Shown in pieces: positions 31,337-39,737 of a stretch of DNA of 64,000 nucleotides; within the stretch, counting starts at the first letter, position 1; every line of letters begins with the position of its first letter. The notes beneath the pieces were generated by a model. That model was given only the letters and a program-made list of their open reading frames with translations. It searched no databases and was not told the origin of the DNA. The stretch lies in contig CANLSM010000004.1 in the NCBI GenBank assembly GCA_947493745.1, positions 248,001 through 312,000 on the forward strand, given 5' to 3'. The position numbers and the translations under genes are program-made. Origin of the DNA: an uncultured Paracoccaceae bacterium (GTDB lineage Bacteria > Pseudomonadota > Alphaproteobacteria > Rhodobacterales > Rhodobacteraceae).

Positions 31337-32004
31337 CCTGTTTCTCCTCCGATCACGGCCTGGCTGATCATCACATCGCCGTTTCGATATCGGGTGAAGT
31401 CGTCCCGCAGGTTCTCCAGCACACGACCCGCCATCAGGACGAAGGCAATCGGGACTGTGGCAAGAAACCACCATTGAAGCACGTCGTCCGTGCCGAGCAG
31501 GATCTGGAAGTTCGAAGCGGAGTTCGCGGCCACCCGGGTCGACGTCACGACGACGACCACGCAGAAGACAAACCACAGAACCGCGTCGAGCGTCAGGCAT
31601 CCCATCTGCAACTTGCGGCTCATGTTCATGCGGAACTCGGCAAAGGCGAGATGGGTGCGCAGCCGGACATTGTAGGAGCATCCGAACCAGGTCATCACCA
31701 GAAAGAGGAATGGCGGGATCGTCGTGGACCATGGCGCCTGCTGGTTCAGCGCAAAGCGACGGAAGACCTCGACAAAGATGATGGCCGCAATCAGCAGATA
31801 GCTCCAGACCATCACGGAACGCTCCAGGTGCCGGTCAAAGAACGGAACCGACTTGTAGAGGATCAGAGCCGCCATGGCACCAAGTGCCGTTACAAGCGTG
31901 CCGATGAGCCAAGCTGCCGGCGTGCCCAGCGCTTTGCTGATCTCCCAGGCGTCGTTGCTGGCAAAGGCTGTAATGATGTTGAGTGCATCGTTCCACATGG
32001 ACAT
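31333..32004 (-). CDS. dctQ: TRAP transporter small permease (DctQ)
   Basis: A 223-residue membrane protein with four main hydrophobic segments and the central EVFRRFALNQQAPW...FLFLVMTWFGCSYNVRLRTHLAFAEF motif of the DctQ family. It is longer than the usual 160-180 residues because of an N-terminal helix before the core. The start ATG 32004 has a GGGGAG ribosome-binding site. It couples the periplasmic binding protein and the large permease. Confidence 0.92.
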   Translation of the reverse strand: MSMWNDALNIITAFASNDAWEISKALGTPAAWLIGTLVTALGAMAALILYKSVPFFDRHLERSVMVWSYLLIAAIIFVEVFRRFALNQQAPWSTTIPPFLFLVMTWFGCSYNVRLRTHLAFAEFRMNMSRKLQMGCLTLDAVLWFVFCVVVVVTSTRVAANSASNFQILLGTDDVLQWWFLATVPIAFVLMAGRVLENLRDDFTRYRNGDVMISQAVIGGETG

Positions 32005-32105
32005 GGACTCCCCTCGCGAAATCGGCCGGTATGTTCCGGCTCTGGTGCTATAAATAGTCGGACCGACCCCGCAAGAGGATCGGTCCGGATAACACTAGAG
32101 GGGTT

Positions 32106-33338
32106 CTAGGCTTTCCACCAGCGGCGAGGTTCAACATTCTCCGCTTTCATGTCGGTGGGGATTTCACGAGCGATGTCGTAGATCTCCTGATAGGTGTCGA
32201 TGCCACCTGCCCAGTTGTTCAGACGCTCGCGCCACTGCTCCCAAAGCTGCGGCTGGAACTCGGGCGAGCACATTTCCTCGGCCATGCGCACTTCGCTATC
32301 GGCCAGGAATGCCATCCGCACATTGTTCTGGGCGAAGATCGTGTCGGGCAGTTGCGGATCGGAGAAGCCGACCGTGTTGACCAGTGCGGCCTCGTTGGCC
32401 GCCTGAACATGGGTCTGCGCCCAATAGGCCGACTCCATAACCGCATCCTGCAGGTCCTCGGACAGCGCATTGAACGACTTGGAGGCAATCGCCGTATGCT
32501 CGGTACCACAGAAGAACCGCAGATCAACACACTGGCTGACGACCGGGCTCATGTTGGCATAAGCCACGGCCGAGGCCCAGGTCTCTGCACCGTCGATCAG
32601 ACCCTGCTTCAGCCCATCAAGGGTTTCTTCCCAGGCGATCGGCACCGGATTGAGGTTCAGAGCCTGCATGGCGATCCGACCAAGCTGTGTGCCGGTGACC
32701 CGGTTCTTGGTGCCGAAGAGCTCCTCCAGCTTGGTGACCGTCGGCTTGTCTTCCCAGCCGAGACCCAACTGGATGCCGCGCAGTTCGCAATGGCTGAACA
32801 GGAATTTCAGGCCGTGACGCTCTTCAAACGGATCGCGCAGGATGCGCTGTGATTCGGGTGAATAGAGGAAATGATACTGCGAGGCCCGGCTCGGGAACAT
32901 GAAGGCATAGTCCAGCACGTTTAGATAGGGTGCGCCACCTGCGGAGTTCTGGGTCGAGGCAGCGTAGATGTCCACAATGCCAAGCTGTGCCTTCTCGACA
33001 CAGGACAACTGCCCGCAAATCTGGTTGTCGCCGATGAACTCGATCCGGATCTCGCCGTCGGTACGGCTCTCCAGATCGCGCGCGAATTCAAGCGCACCTG
33101 CCCGTTCAATCAAGAGGTTACGCGCATTGAAACCCGCCGCGCCGAATTTCAGCGTATGCTTCGCAGGCTTGGAGAAGCGGCGCTCGTAGGTTGATTCTGC
33201 CGCCTTGGCCAGGCTCCCGAGGCTCATCGCACCGCCAAAGGCACCTGCCGCCATCAAGGTCGAGCTCATGCCATATTGGCCCGCAACCTTGAACAGATCG
33301 CGCCGCGAGATTTGGCCGAGTTTATCGCCTATTCCCAT
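32106..33338 (-). CDS. TRAP transporter solute-binding protein (DctP family)
   Basis: A 410-residue periplasmic binding protein with a twin-arginine signal (ISRRDLFKVAG, about residues 10-20) and a hydrophobic stretch to about residue 43, which predicts Tat export. The DctP fold is recognisable from EFARDLESRTDGEIRIEFIGDNQICG onward and WEETLDGLKQGLIDGAE. ATG 33338 is preferred to TTG 33344 because a GGGAGG site lies 8 bases upstream. The substrate is unknown; it is the first gene of the minus-strand operon. Confidence 0.92.
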   Translation of the reverse strand: MGIGDKLGQISRRDLFKVAGQYGMSSTLMAAGAFGGAMSLGSLAKAAESTYERRFSKPAKHTLKFGAAGFNARNLLIERAGALEFARDLESRTDGEIRIEFIGDNQICGQLSCVEKAQLGIVDIYAASTQNSAGGAPYLNVLDYAFMFPSRASQYHFLYSPESQRILRDPFEERHGLKFLFSHCELRGIQLGLGWEDKPTVTKLEELFGTKNRVTGTQLGRIAMQALNLNPVPIAWEETLDGLKQGLIDGAETWASAVAYANMSPVVSQCVDLRFFCGTEHTAIASKSFNALSEDLQDAVMESAYWAQTHVQAANEAALVNTVGFSDPQLPDTIFAQNNVRMAFLADSEVRMAEEMCSPEFQPQLWEQWRERLNNWAGGIDTYQEIYDIAREIPTDMKAENVEPRRWWKA

Positions 33339-33371
33339 ATTCAATTCCTCCCAGATGTTATGTCTCTGTTA

Positions 33372-33390
33372 TTGAGACTATTAGTTTCAA
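33372..33390. promoter_or_regulatory. 19-bp palindrome, candidate IclR operator
   Basis: TTGAGACTA-T-TAGTTTCAA reads as an inverted repeat with 8 of 9 arm pairs matching. It lies in the 115-base divergent region between the TRAP binding-protein gene and the GMC oxidoreductase gene, the expected place for a shared operator of the neighbouring IclR protein. Confidence 0.55.
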
Positions 33391-33453
33391 AAAAAGCGTA
33401 GTATGTCCTGAGTTAATTGTATACTTTTTTCTGACCGGATCGGGAGTTCCATT

Positions 33454-35049
33454 TTGGAAGCAGACTACATCATTGTCGGCGCGGGATCGTCAGGATGTGT
33501 GCTGGCCAATCGGCTGAGCGCCGATCCCTCTGTGCGGGTGATCCTGGTCGAGGCGGGTGGACGAGATACCAGTCCGTGGATCCACATCCCCGTCGGGTAT
33601 TTCAGGACCATGGGAAATCCCAAGGTGGACTGGTGCTACAAGACCGAACCCGATCCCGGCCTCAACGGGCGCCAGTTGGACTGGCCACGCGGCAAGGTGC
33701 TGGGCGGCTCCTCCTCGATCAACGGACTTCTCTACGTCCGCGGCCAGGCCGAGGACTATGACGGCTGGCGGCAGATGGGCAATACGGGCTGGGCCTGGGA
33801 TGATGTGCTGCCGCTTTTCAAACGCGCCGAAGATCAGGAGCGCGGGGCCGACGACTACCATGGCGTGGGCGGACCGCTGGCGGTCTCCGACATGGCACTC
33901 AAGCGACCCATCTGTGACGCTTGGGTGGAGGCGGCCCAGGCCGCTGGCTATCCCTACAACCCGGACTACAACGGCGCTGATCAGGAAGGTGTAGGCTATT
34001 TTCAGCTGACATCACGAAAGGGGCGGCGCTGTTCCTCCGCGGTGGCCTATCTCAACCCGGTCAAAGCGCGCTCCAACCTTCAGATCATCACCAGAGCGCA
34101 TACGACAAGGGTCATGTTCGAGGGCAAACGCGCAACAGGCATCGAGTATCTCGACCCGCAGGGAGGTCGGAAGACCATCAGCGCTGCCCGAGAGGTAATC
34201 CTTTCCTCCGGCGCGATCGGCTCCCCGCAACTCCTCATGCTGTCAGGAATTGGCGACCCCGAACATCTGCACACAAACGGGATCGAGGTCCTCCACGAGG
34301 CCCCGGATGTCGGTGCCAACCTTCAGGACCACCTTCAGGCCCGCCTGATCTTCAAATGCTCCGAGCCGACGCTCAATGACGAGGTCAACAGCTGGGTAAA
34401 CAAGATCCGCATCGGTCTAACATATGCGATGACCCGTACGGGCCCGATGACGATGGCTGCCAGCCTCGCAACAGCCTTTCTGAAGACCAATCTGGACCTG
34501 GCGACGCCCGACATCCAGTTCCACATCCAGCCCTGGTCGGCCGACAGCGTATCGGAAGGCCCGCACAGCTTCTCGGCCTTCACCGCGTCTGTCTGCCAGC
34601 TTCGCCCGGAAAGCACCGGACATATCCGGCTTCGCGATGCCGACCCGAGATCAGATCCGATGATCCACCCCAACTATCTCGCAACCGAGACGGACTGCAA
34701 CACCGTGACCGAAGGCATCAAGATTGCGCGCCACATTGCCGGACAAGACCCCCTCAGGGCAAAGATCTCGGCGGAACACGCACCCGGCGCGGCAGTGCAG
34801 GATGATGCGGACCTGCTCGACTGGGCCCGGAACGCGTCAGGCACGATCTTCCACCCGACCGGAACCTGCCGCATGGGGCAGGACGACCGAGCCGTGGTGG
34901 ACGAGCGGCTGCGTGTCCGTGGCATTCAGGGTCTGAGGATCGCGGATTGCTCCATCATGCCGAAAATCGTCTCGGGCAACACAAACGCGCCCGCCATCAT
35001 GATCGGCGAGAAAGCCAGCGACATGATCATGGAAGACGCAAAAGTCTAG
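33454..35049 (+). CDS. GMC-family FAD-dependent oxidoreductase
   Basis: A 531-residue glucose-methanol-choline oxidoreductase. The N-terminal Rossmann loop is GAGSSGCVLANRL (9-21). GKVLGGSSSINGLLYVRG is the FAD/GMC signature, GAIGSPQLLMLSGIG is signature 2, and the catalytic His467 lies in SGTIFHPTGTCRMG. The closest types are choline or alcohol dehydrogenases. The start is TTG 33454, supported by GGGAG about 10 bases upstream and a family-typical MEADYIIVGAG beginning. It is divergent from the TRAP operon, so it probably oxidises the imported alcohol. Confidence 0.92.
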   Translation: MEADYIIVGAGSSGCVLANRLSADPSVRVILVEAGGRDTSPWIHIPVGYFRTMGNPKVDWCYKTEPDPGLNGRQLDWPRGKVLGGSSSINGLLYVRGQAEDYDGWRQMGNTGWAWDDVLPLFKRAEDQERGADDYHGVGGPLAVSDMALKRPICDAWVEAAQAAGYPYNPDYNGADQEGVGYFQLTSRKGRRCSSAVAYLNPVKARSNLQIITRAHTTRVMFEGKRATGIEYLDPQGGRKTISAAREVILSSGAIGSPQLLMLSGIGDPEHLHTNGIEVLHEAPDVGANLQDHLQARLIFKCSEPTLNDEVNSWVNKIRIGLTYAMTRTGPMTMAASLATAFLKTNLDLATPDIQFHIQPWSADSVSEGPHSFSAFTASVCQLRPESTGHIRLRDADPRSDPMIHPNYLATETDCNTVTEGIKIARHIAGQDPLRAKISAEHAPGAAVQDDADLLDWARNASGTIFHPTGTCRMGQDDRAVVDERLRVRGIQGLRIADCSIMPKIVSGNTNAPAIMIGEKASDMIMEDAKV

Positions 35050-35051
35050 CA

Positions 35052-35128
35052 TTTCTTCTCGGGTCAAATATCCCCGCCGGAGGCAAATCGCGGCACGCGC
35101 AAAGTCGCGCGCCCGTCAGGGCGCTCCT
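35052..35128. repeat. intergenic repeat-like element, copy 2
   Basis: This spacer repeats the TTTCTTCT / AAATATCC / GGGCGCTCCT blocks seen at 19143-19216, again between convergent genes (GMC oxidoreductase and OmpA-like). Between them lie CCGCCGGAGG and a GCGCGC hairpin region. Confidence 0.5.
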
Positions 35129-36876
35129 TATCGCTCGGTGAATTTGAGCTCGATCCGCCTGTTGCGCGCCAGAGCCTCGGCGGACGTGCCGAGATCGACC
35201 GGCTGGAATTCCCCAAATCCATTGGCCGCCAACCGCTCGGCCGGGATCCCTTCGAAGTCGATCAGGTAACGCACGACGGACAGCGCGCGGGCCTGGCTCA
35301 GTTCCCAATTATCGCGAAACGCGGCGCCGCTGGAAAGCGGGATGCTGTCCGTATGACCGTCCACCCGCAGGATCCAGTTGATCTCGCGCGGGATTTCCGG
35401 TGCGATTTCGCGAATGACCGAGGCCACCTGCGCCAGTTGTGCCCGTCCCTGCTCACCCAGATTGGCAGACCCGCGGGCAAAGAGCACCTCTGACGAGAAC
35501 ACGAACCGGTCGCCCACGACCTGAATGCCCTCCCTGTCGCCGATGATCTCACGGACCCGGCCGAAGAATTCCGAGCGATAGTTCTCAAGATCCTTCGCCT
35601 CTTCTTCCAGCCGAGCCCTTTCCCGCGCCTCAAGATCGGCCCGGCGGCGTTCCTCGGCAGCCACCTGCGCCAGCGCCTGATTGAGGTTTTGCCCCAGCGC
35701 CTCGATCTGGATCTGCGCTTCGCTGTCGCGTTCCTGGGCCGCATCTAGCAGCGCCTGAAGCGCGTTCAACTCGTTGCGCAACTCCGTGCTCTGCTGGTTG
35801 AGAAGGGCCACCTCGCGCTGCGCCTCGGCAGAGATCGCATGCTCGTTCTCCAACGCCTCATTTGCAATCGCCAGCAGGGCCTTCTGCCGCTCTGCCTCGG
35901 AGAGGTCACCGACCGTCAGGCTTTCCAGTTCATCGCGCCTGGCTTCGGCGGCGGCAAGAAGGGTCAGGGTGTCCTCGGCCCGCTTGCGCTCCGCCTCAAG
36001 GTTCAGTGTCATCGCGGTCAGTTCCGCAGTGGATTCCGCAAGCCTCGCGCGCAGGGCCTCCGCTGCAGCCGCTTCGACCAACCGGGCCTGCTCGGCCTCG
36101 CTCAGCGCCTCTGTGGTCTCATCAAGTTCCGCGAGACGTGCTTCCAGAAGTCTTTCACGCTCTGCGAGCTCCGCCTCGCGGGCTTCGAGCGAAGAGCTTG
36201 CACGCGCGTTCTGCGCCTCCAGATCCGCGACCAGCGCCTGCAGCGCTTCACGCCGGGCCGCGGCGAGCCGGGCCGCCTCAACCCCTTCATCAATCTCGCT
36301 GCGCGCCTGCGCCAGCGCCAGTTGCAGCGCTTCCTTCTCACCGATTTCCCGGTCCAGACTGGCCTGAAGGGACGACGCGGCGGTTTGCTGAGCATCCAGA
36401 TCTTCCTGCAGGGCCTGACTCTCGCTCCGAGCCTCCGACAAGGCCGCACGGGATGTCGCCAGCGATGCATCAAGATCGCGATTTCGCGCCAGCAGTGACG
36501 CCACCTGCTCTTCGAAATTTGCGATCCGGTTACTTGCCGCGTCCCGTTCCTGATTCAGTGTCGTGATCAGGGCCGCCTGTTGCAGGACCCGTGCCTCCGC
36601 TTCGCTCAGGCTGGTGTCGAGATCATCGATACGGGTTTCAAGTCGGAAATTCGCCTGCTGTTCCAGCCCCAGCGCATCTGCGAGTTCGGCAATCTGGGCC
36701 GAGAACTCCTCCAGCTCGGTGTCCTGCGAGGTGATGGTCTCGCGCAGCACGAACTGAACGATCATGAAAATGGTCAGAACGAAGAAAAGCACCAGCAGCA
36801 ATGCGGTCATGGCATCCACAAAGCCCGGCCAGATATTGGCCTGGAACCTGTTGCCGCTGCGTCTGGTCAGCGCCAT
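35128..36876 (-). CDS. OmpA/MotB-like protein with a long coiled coil
   Basis: A 582-residue protein. Residues about 19-46 form one membrane helix directly after an Arg-rich cytoplasmic end, with the MotB-like FVDAMTALLLVLFFVL motif whose Asp could ferry protons. Residues about 50-430 are an Ala/Glu/Arg-rich coiled coil. The C-terminal 150 residues are an OmpA/MotB peptidoglycan-binding domain (ILRVDGHTDSIPL, SQARALSVVRYL, ANGFGEFQPVD, RRIELKFTER). It follows the MotA/ExbB-like gene by 3 bases. Confidence 0.82.
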   Translation of the reverse strand: MALTRRSGNRFQANIWPGFVDAMTALLLVLFFVLTIFMIVQFVLRETITSQDTELEEFSAQIAELADALGLEQQANFRLETRIDDLDTSLSEAEARVLQQAALITTLNQERDAASNRIANFEEQVASLLARNRDLDASLATSRAALSEARSESQALQEDLDAQQTAASSLQASLDREIGEKEALQLALAQARSEIDEGVEAARLAAARREALQALVADLEAQNARASSSLEAREAELAERERLLEARLAELDETTEALSEAEQARLVEAAAAEALRARLAESTAELTAMTLNLEAERKRAEDTLTLLAAAEARRDELESLTVGDLSEAERQKALLAIANEALENEHAISAEAQREVALLNQQSTELRNELNALQALLDAAQERDSEAQIQIEALGQNLNQALAQVAAEERRRADLEARERARLEEEAKDLENYRSEFFGRVREIIGDREGIQVVGDRFVFSSEVLFARGSANLGEQGRAQLAQVASVIREIAPEIPREINWILRVDGHTDSIPLSSGAAFRDNWELSQARALSVVRYLIDFEGIPAERLAANGFGEFQPVDLGTSAEALARNRRIELKFTER

Positions 36877-36879
36877 GGA

Positions 36880-38082
36880 TCAGCCCCGCTGTGCCAGTTC
36901 GCGAATGCTCGCCGTCAAGGCTGCGAGATCCTGTCGAAGCTCGGCAACCGTGTCCTGACGGCCTGCCGCCATCTCCTCCAGAACCCGGAGCAACTGGACA
37001 TCGATATTGCGCAGACGGGCGCGTGCCTCGGCATCCAGACCACCGCCACCGCCACTGTCTTCCTGCGCTTCGAGCGCTTGCGCCAGACGGTCCTGACCGG
37101 CCGCGATCCGGTCAAAAACGCCCGCGTCGCCCGTGAAACCTCCGCCCGATGCCTGTTGCAGCGGCTGGGAGCCCAACCTCTGGGCCAGCGTGGAGACCGC
37201 GTCTGTCAGCATCCCAAGCTTTTCGTCGGTGTCGAGGCGCGCCTCCTCGCCCCGGATCACGACCTCTTTCAGCGCTTCGATCTGGATCGAGGTCTGCTCC
37301 ATCATCCCGGCCATCACGGTGCCGCCGGCGACCTCGTCGTCGCCGGTCGAGGATGCAAACCCGATCTGGGTGATCGAGGACAGCCATTCCTCCAGCTCGC
37401 TGTAGAACCGGTTCTGGCCGTGACCTGCGAACAGTTCCAGCAATCCGACAACCAGCGAGCCCGCGAGCCCGAGCAGGGAAGAGGCAAAGGCCGTGCCCAT
37501 ACCGCCCAGCTGTTCCTCCAGACCGCTCATAAGGTTGTCAAAGACGTCCAGCGCGTTGGAGCCCTCCTGCGGCGCCAGCGAGCGGATCGTGTCGACAACC
37601 GCCGGAACCGTGGTTGCCAGACCATAGAAGGTTCCAAGAAGGCCCAGGAAAATCAAAAGGTTGACGATGTAGCGCGTGATATCGCGCGCCTCATCGAGAC
37701 GGGTCGCGACCGAATCGAGGATGGATCTTGTCGAGGTGGAGGTCAGCGACCTGCGGGCGCGACTGTCACTCAGCAATGCCGCGAGCGAGGCCAGAAGCCG
37801 TGGCGAGGCGGTAAACTCATGTCCGGGTCTGTCGAGCGCGAAGCCCTCGATCCAGTTCACCGATGAAATCAGCGTCAGCACCTGCCAGAAACAGGCAAGA
37901 ACCCCAAAGAAGAAGACGGCCAGAATGACGCCATTCAGATAGGGCGCCGCCAGAAAAATCGGCGCGACACTGGGATAGGCCAGAAACCCGCCAAATCCGA
38001 CCAGCCCGAGGATCAGGATCATGATCACGATCTGCCGGATAGGTTGCGAGAATTGCGGCTCTTTTTCGCGATCCATCAACAT
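36880..38082 (-). CDS. MotA/TolQ/ExbB-like membrane protein
   Basis: A 400-residue protein with hydrophobic segments at about 17-36, 46-71, 137-160 and 190-216. It has the MotA/ExbB pattern LGLLGTFYGLATTV...GGMGTAFASSLLGLAGSLVVG, which forms the ion-channel half of a proton-driven motor. Long cytoplasmic parts (about 75-130 and 220-400, the last partly coiled coil) exceed those of ordinary ExbB. Partner of the OmpA/MotB-like protein encoded immediately downstream. Start ATG 38082, or ATG 38076. Confidence 0.8.
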   Translation of the reverse strand: MLMDREKEPQFSQPIRQIVIMILILGLVGFGGFLAYPSVAPIFLAAPYLNGVILAVFFFGVLACFWQVLTLISSVNWIEGFALDRPGHEFTASPRLLASLAALLSDSRARRSLTSTSTRSILDSVATRLDEARDITRYIVNLLIFLGLLGTFYGLATTVPAVVDTIRSLAPQEGSNALDVFDNLMSGLEEQLGGMGTAFASSLLGLAGSLVVGLLELFAGHGQNRFYSELEEWLSSITQIGFASSTGDDEVAGGTVMAGMMEQTSIQIEALKEVVIRGEEARLDTDEKLGMLTDAVSTLAQRLGSQPLQQASGGGFTGDAGVFDRIAAGQDRLAQALEAQEDSGGGGGLDAEARARLRNIDVQLLRVLEEMAAGRQDTVAELRQDLAALTASIRELAQRG

Positions 38083-38276
38083 AACTGCTGCCCGCCCCTG
38101 AAGGAGTTTTTTCTTTGCGCCAGTCTAAGCGGCACACTAGGGTTTTCCAAGTCTCATAAGCCTTTTGCAGTCATGGAAGACAAAAAGTCTACACATCAAA
38201 AATTACTGCACACAGTTGTATACTGTTTCCAGAGTTCCCATATATAGGTAAACAACAACAAACGAGGGTTTGAAAT

Positions 38277-39203
38277 ATGCTAGAAGCTTTTGGCGCTCCT
38301 GCACTTGCTATTCTTGTATTTGCACTGATTCTCATCTTCATGATGGTGAAATCTGTTCCTCAAGGTGAGGAATGGACTGTTGAACGCTTTGGCCGTTACA
38401 CACGAACACTTAAACCCGGCCTGCGATTTCTTATTCCTGTCATGGACAAGATCGGCACCAAGATCAACATGATGGAGACGGTGCTGGATATCGACCGGCA
38501 GGAAGTGATCACCCGCGACAACGCCATGGTCGTGGCAGATGCAGTCGCCTTCTATCAGGTCGTGGACGCGGCCAAGGCGGCCTATGAGGTGCGCAATCTG
38601 GAACGCGCGATCACAAATCTCAGCCAGACCAACATCCGTGCGGTGATCGGGGCCATGGATCTCGATGAGAGCCTTTCGAACCGGGACGCCATCAATGCGC
38701 GGCTGCTCAATGTGATTGATGATGCTTCGAACCCCTGGGGGGTCAAGGTGACCCGCGTTGAGATCAAGGACCTCGCGCCGCCCGCGGATATCACCGAGGC
38801 CATGGGACGCCAGATGAAGGCAGAGCGTGACCGACGCGCCGAGATCCTGACCGCCGAGGGGCAGAAGCAGTCCGCCATCCTCAAAGCCGAGGGCGAGCGC
38901 GAGGCGCAGATCCGCGAGGCAGAGGGCCGCAAGGAGGCCGCGTTCCTAGATGCCGAGGCCCGCGAGCGGGAGGCGGAGGCAGAGGCCAAAGCGACCCAGA
39001 TGGTCTCGACAGCGATTGCGGCAGGCGACGTGCAGGCGATCAACTACTTTGTCGCGCAGAAATACACCGAAGCCCTGCAGGCCGTGGCCGCCTCGCCCAA
39101 TGCCAAGACGGTGATGATCCCGCTTGAGGCTGCCAGTCTGATCGGTTCCATTGCCGGGATCAGCGATATTGCCAAGGCGGTGAGCAGCAAGCAGGAGGGT
39201 TGA
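38277..39203 (+). CDS. SPFH/stomatin-like protein (paraslipin, QmcA-like)
   Basis: A 308-residue band-7 protein with an N-terminal membrane helix (about 5-26), an SPFH domain (about 27-200, VPQGEEWTVERFGRYTRTLKPGLRFLIP...) and a C-terminal coiled coil (EGEREAQIREAEGRKEAAF). Such proteins form membrane cages that organise proteases or lipid domains. It is followed after 3 bases by an NfeD gene, the usual partner. The first 50 codons use many A/T third positions, unlike the rest of the gene. Confidence 0.9.
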   Translation: MLEAFGAPALAILVFALILIFMMVKSVPQGEEWTVERFGRYTRTLKPGLRFLIPVMDKIGTKINMMETVLDIDRQEVITRDNAMVVADAVAFYQVVDAAKAAYEVRNLERAITNLSQTNIRAVIGAMDLDESLSNRDAINARLLNVIDDASNPWGVKVTRVEIKDLAPPADITEAMGRQMKAERDRRAEILTAEGQKQSAILKAEGEREAQIREAEGRKEAAFLDAEAREREAEAEAKATQMVSTAIAAGDVQAINYFVAQKYTEALQAVAASPNAKTVMIPLEAASLIGSIAGISDIAKAVSSKQEG

Positions 39204-39206
39204 TCC

Positions 39207-39686
39207 ATGGACATGCCGTTCTTCAACATGCTCGAAGGCCTCAGCCCCTGGTGGTGGGTGGCCTTCGGGATAGCATTGGGGGCCATCGAGATGGCCACCA
39301 TGTCGTTTTTCCTGATCTGGCCGGGACTGGCGGCCTTGCTGATGGCGGTCATTCTGATCTTCGCGCCGGGCATGCCGGGCGAGGTACAGATCGCGATCTA
39401 CGCCACATTGTCGGTCATTCTGACCTTCGCGGGCCGCTGGCTGATGCATCGCTACGGGGATGGCGGGGCGCCCGAGACCACGATCAACCAGCGCTCCGGG
39501 CAGCTGGTCGGGCGGCGCGGCAAGATCCTGCGCTACGATGGCGGAGAAGGCCTGGTGGAAATCGACGGTGTTCGCTGGCGGGCCCGTGGGGCCACTGACC
39601 TGGCTTTGACCGAAGGCGCGGATGTCCGGGTGGTGGCCGCTGATGGCATGACACTCGAAATCTCAACGGACCGCGCCCCGAGTTAA
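39207..39686 (+). CDS. NfeD-family membrane protein
   Basis: A 159-residue protein with three or four membrane segments (about 14-80) followed by a small OB-fold domain (about 95-150, RSGQLVGRRGKILRYDGGEGLVEIDGVRWRARG). This short NfeD type, without the N-terminal protease domain, normally works with the SPFH protein encoded beside it, here 3 bases upstream, in membrane organisation or quality control. Confidence 0.88.
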   Translation: MDMPFFNMLEGLSPWWWVAFGIALGAIEMATMSFFLIWPGLAALLMAVILIFAPGMPGEVQIAIYATLSVILTFAGRWLMHRYGDGGAPETTINQRSGQLVGRRGKILRYDGGEGLVEIDGVRWRARGATDLALTEGADVRVVAADGMTLEISTDRAPS

Positions 39687-39737
39687 CCATTTTCCAACCC
39701 TCCGTCTCTATCTCCTGAAACCTATCAGGAGGATGAG

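Noticed and set aside
35128..38082. Zorya-type anti-phage system
   Set aside because: Only MotA/MotB-like genes are present; ZorC, ZorD or ZorE are absent, and the pair adjoins housekeeping genes.
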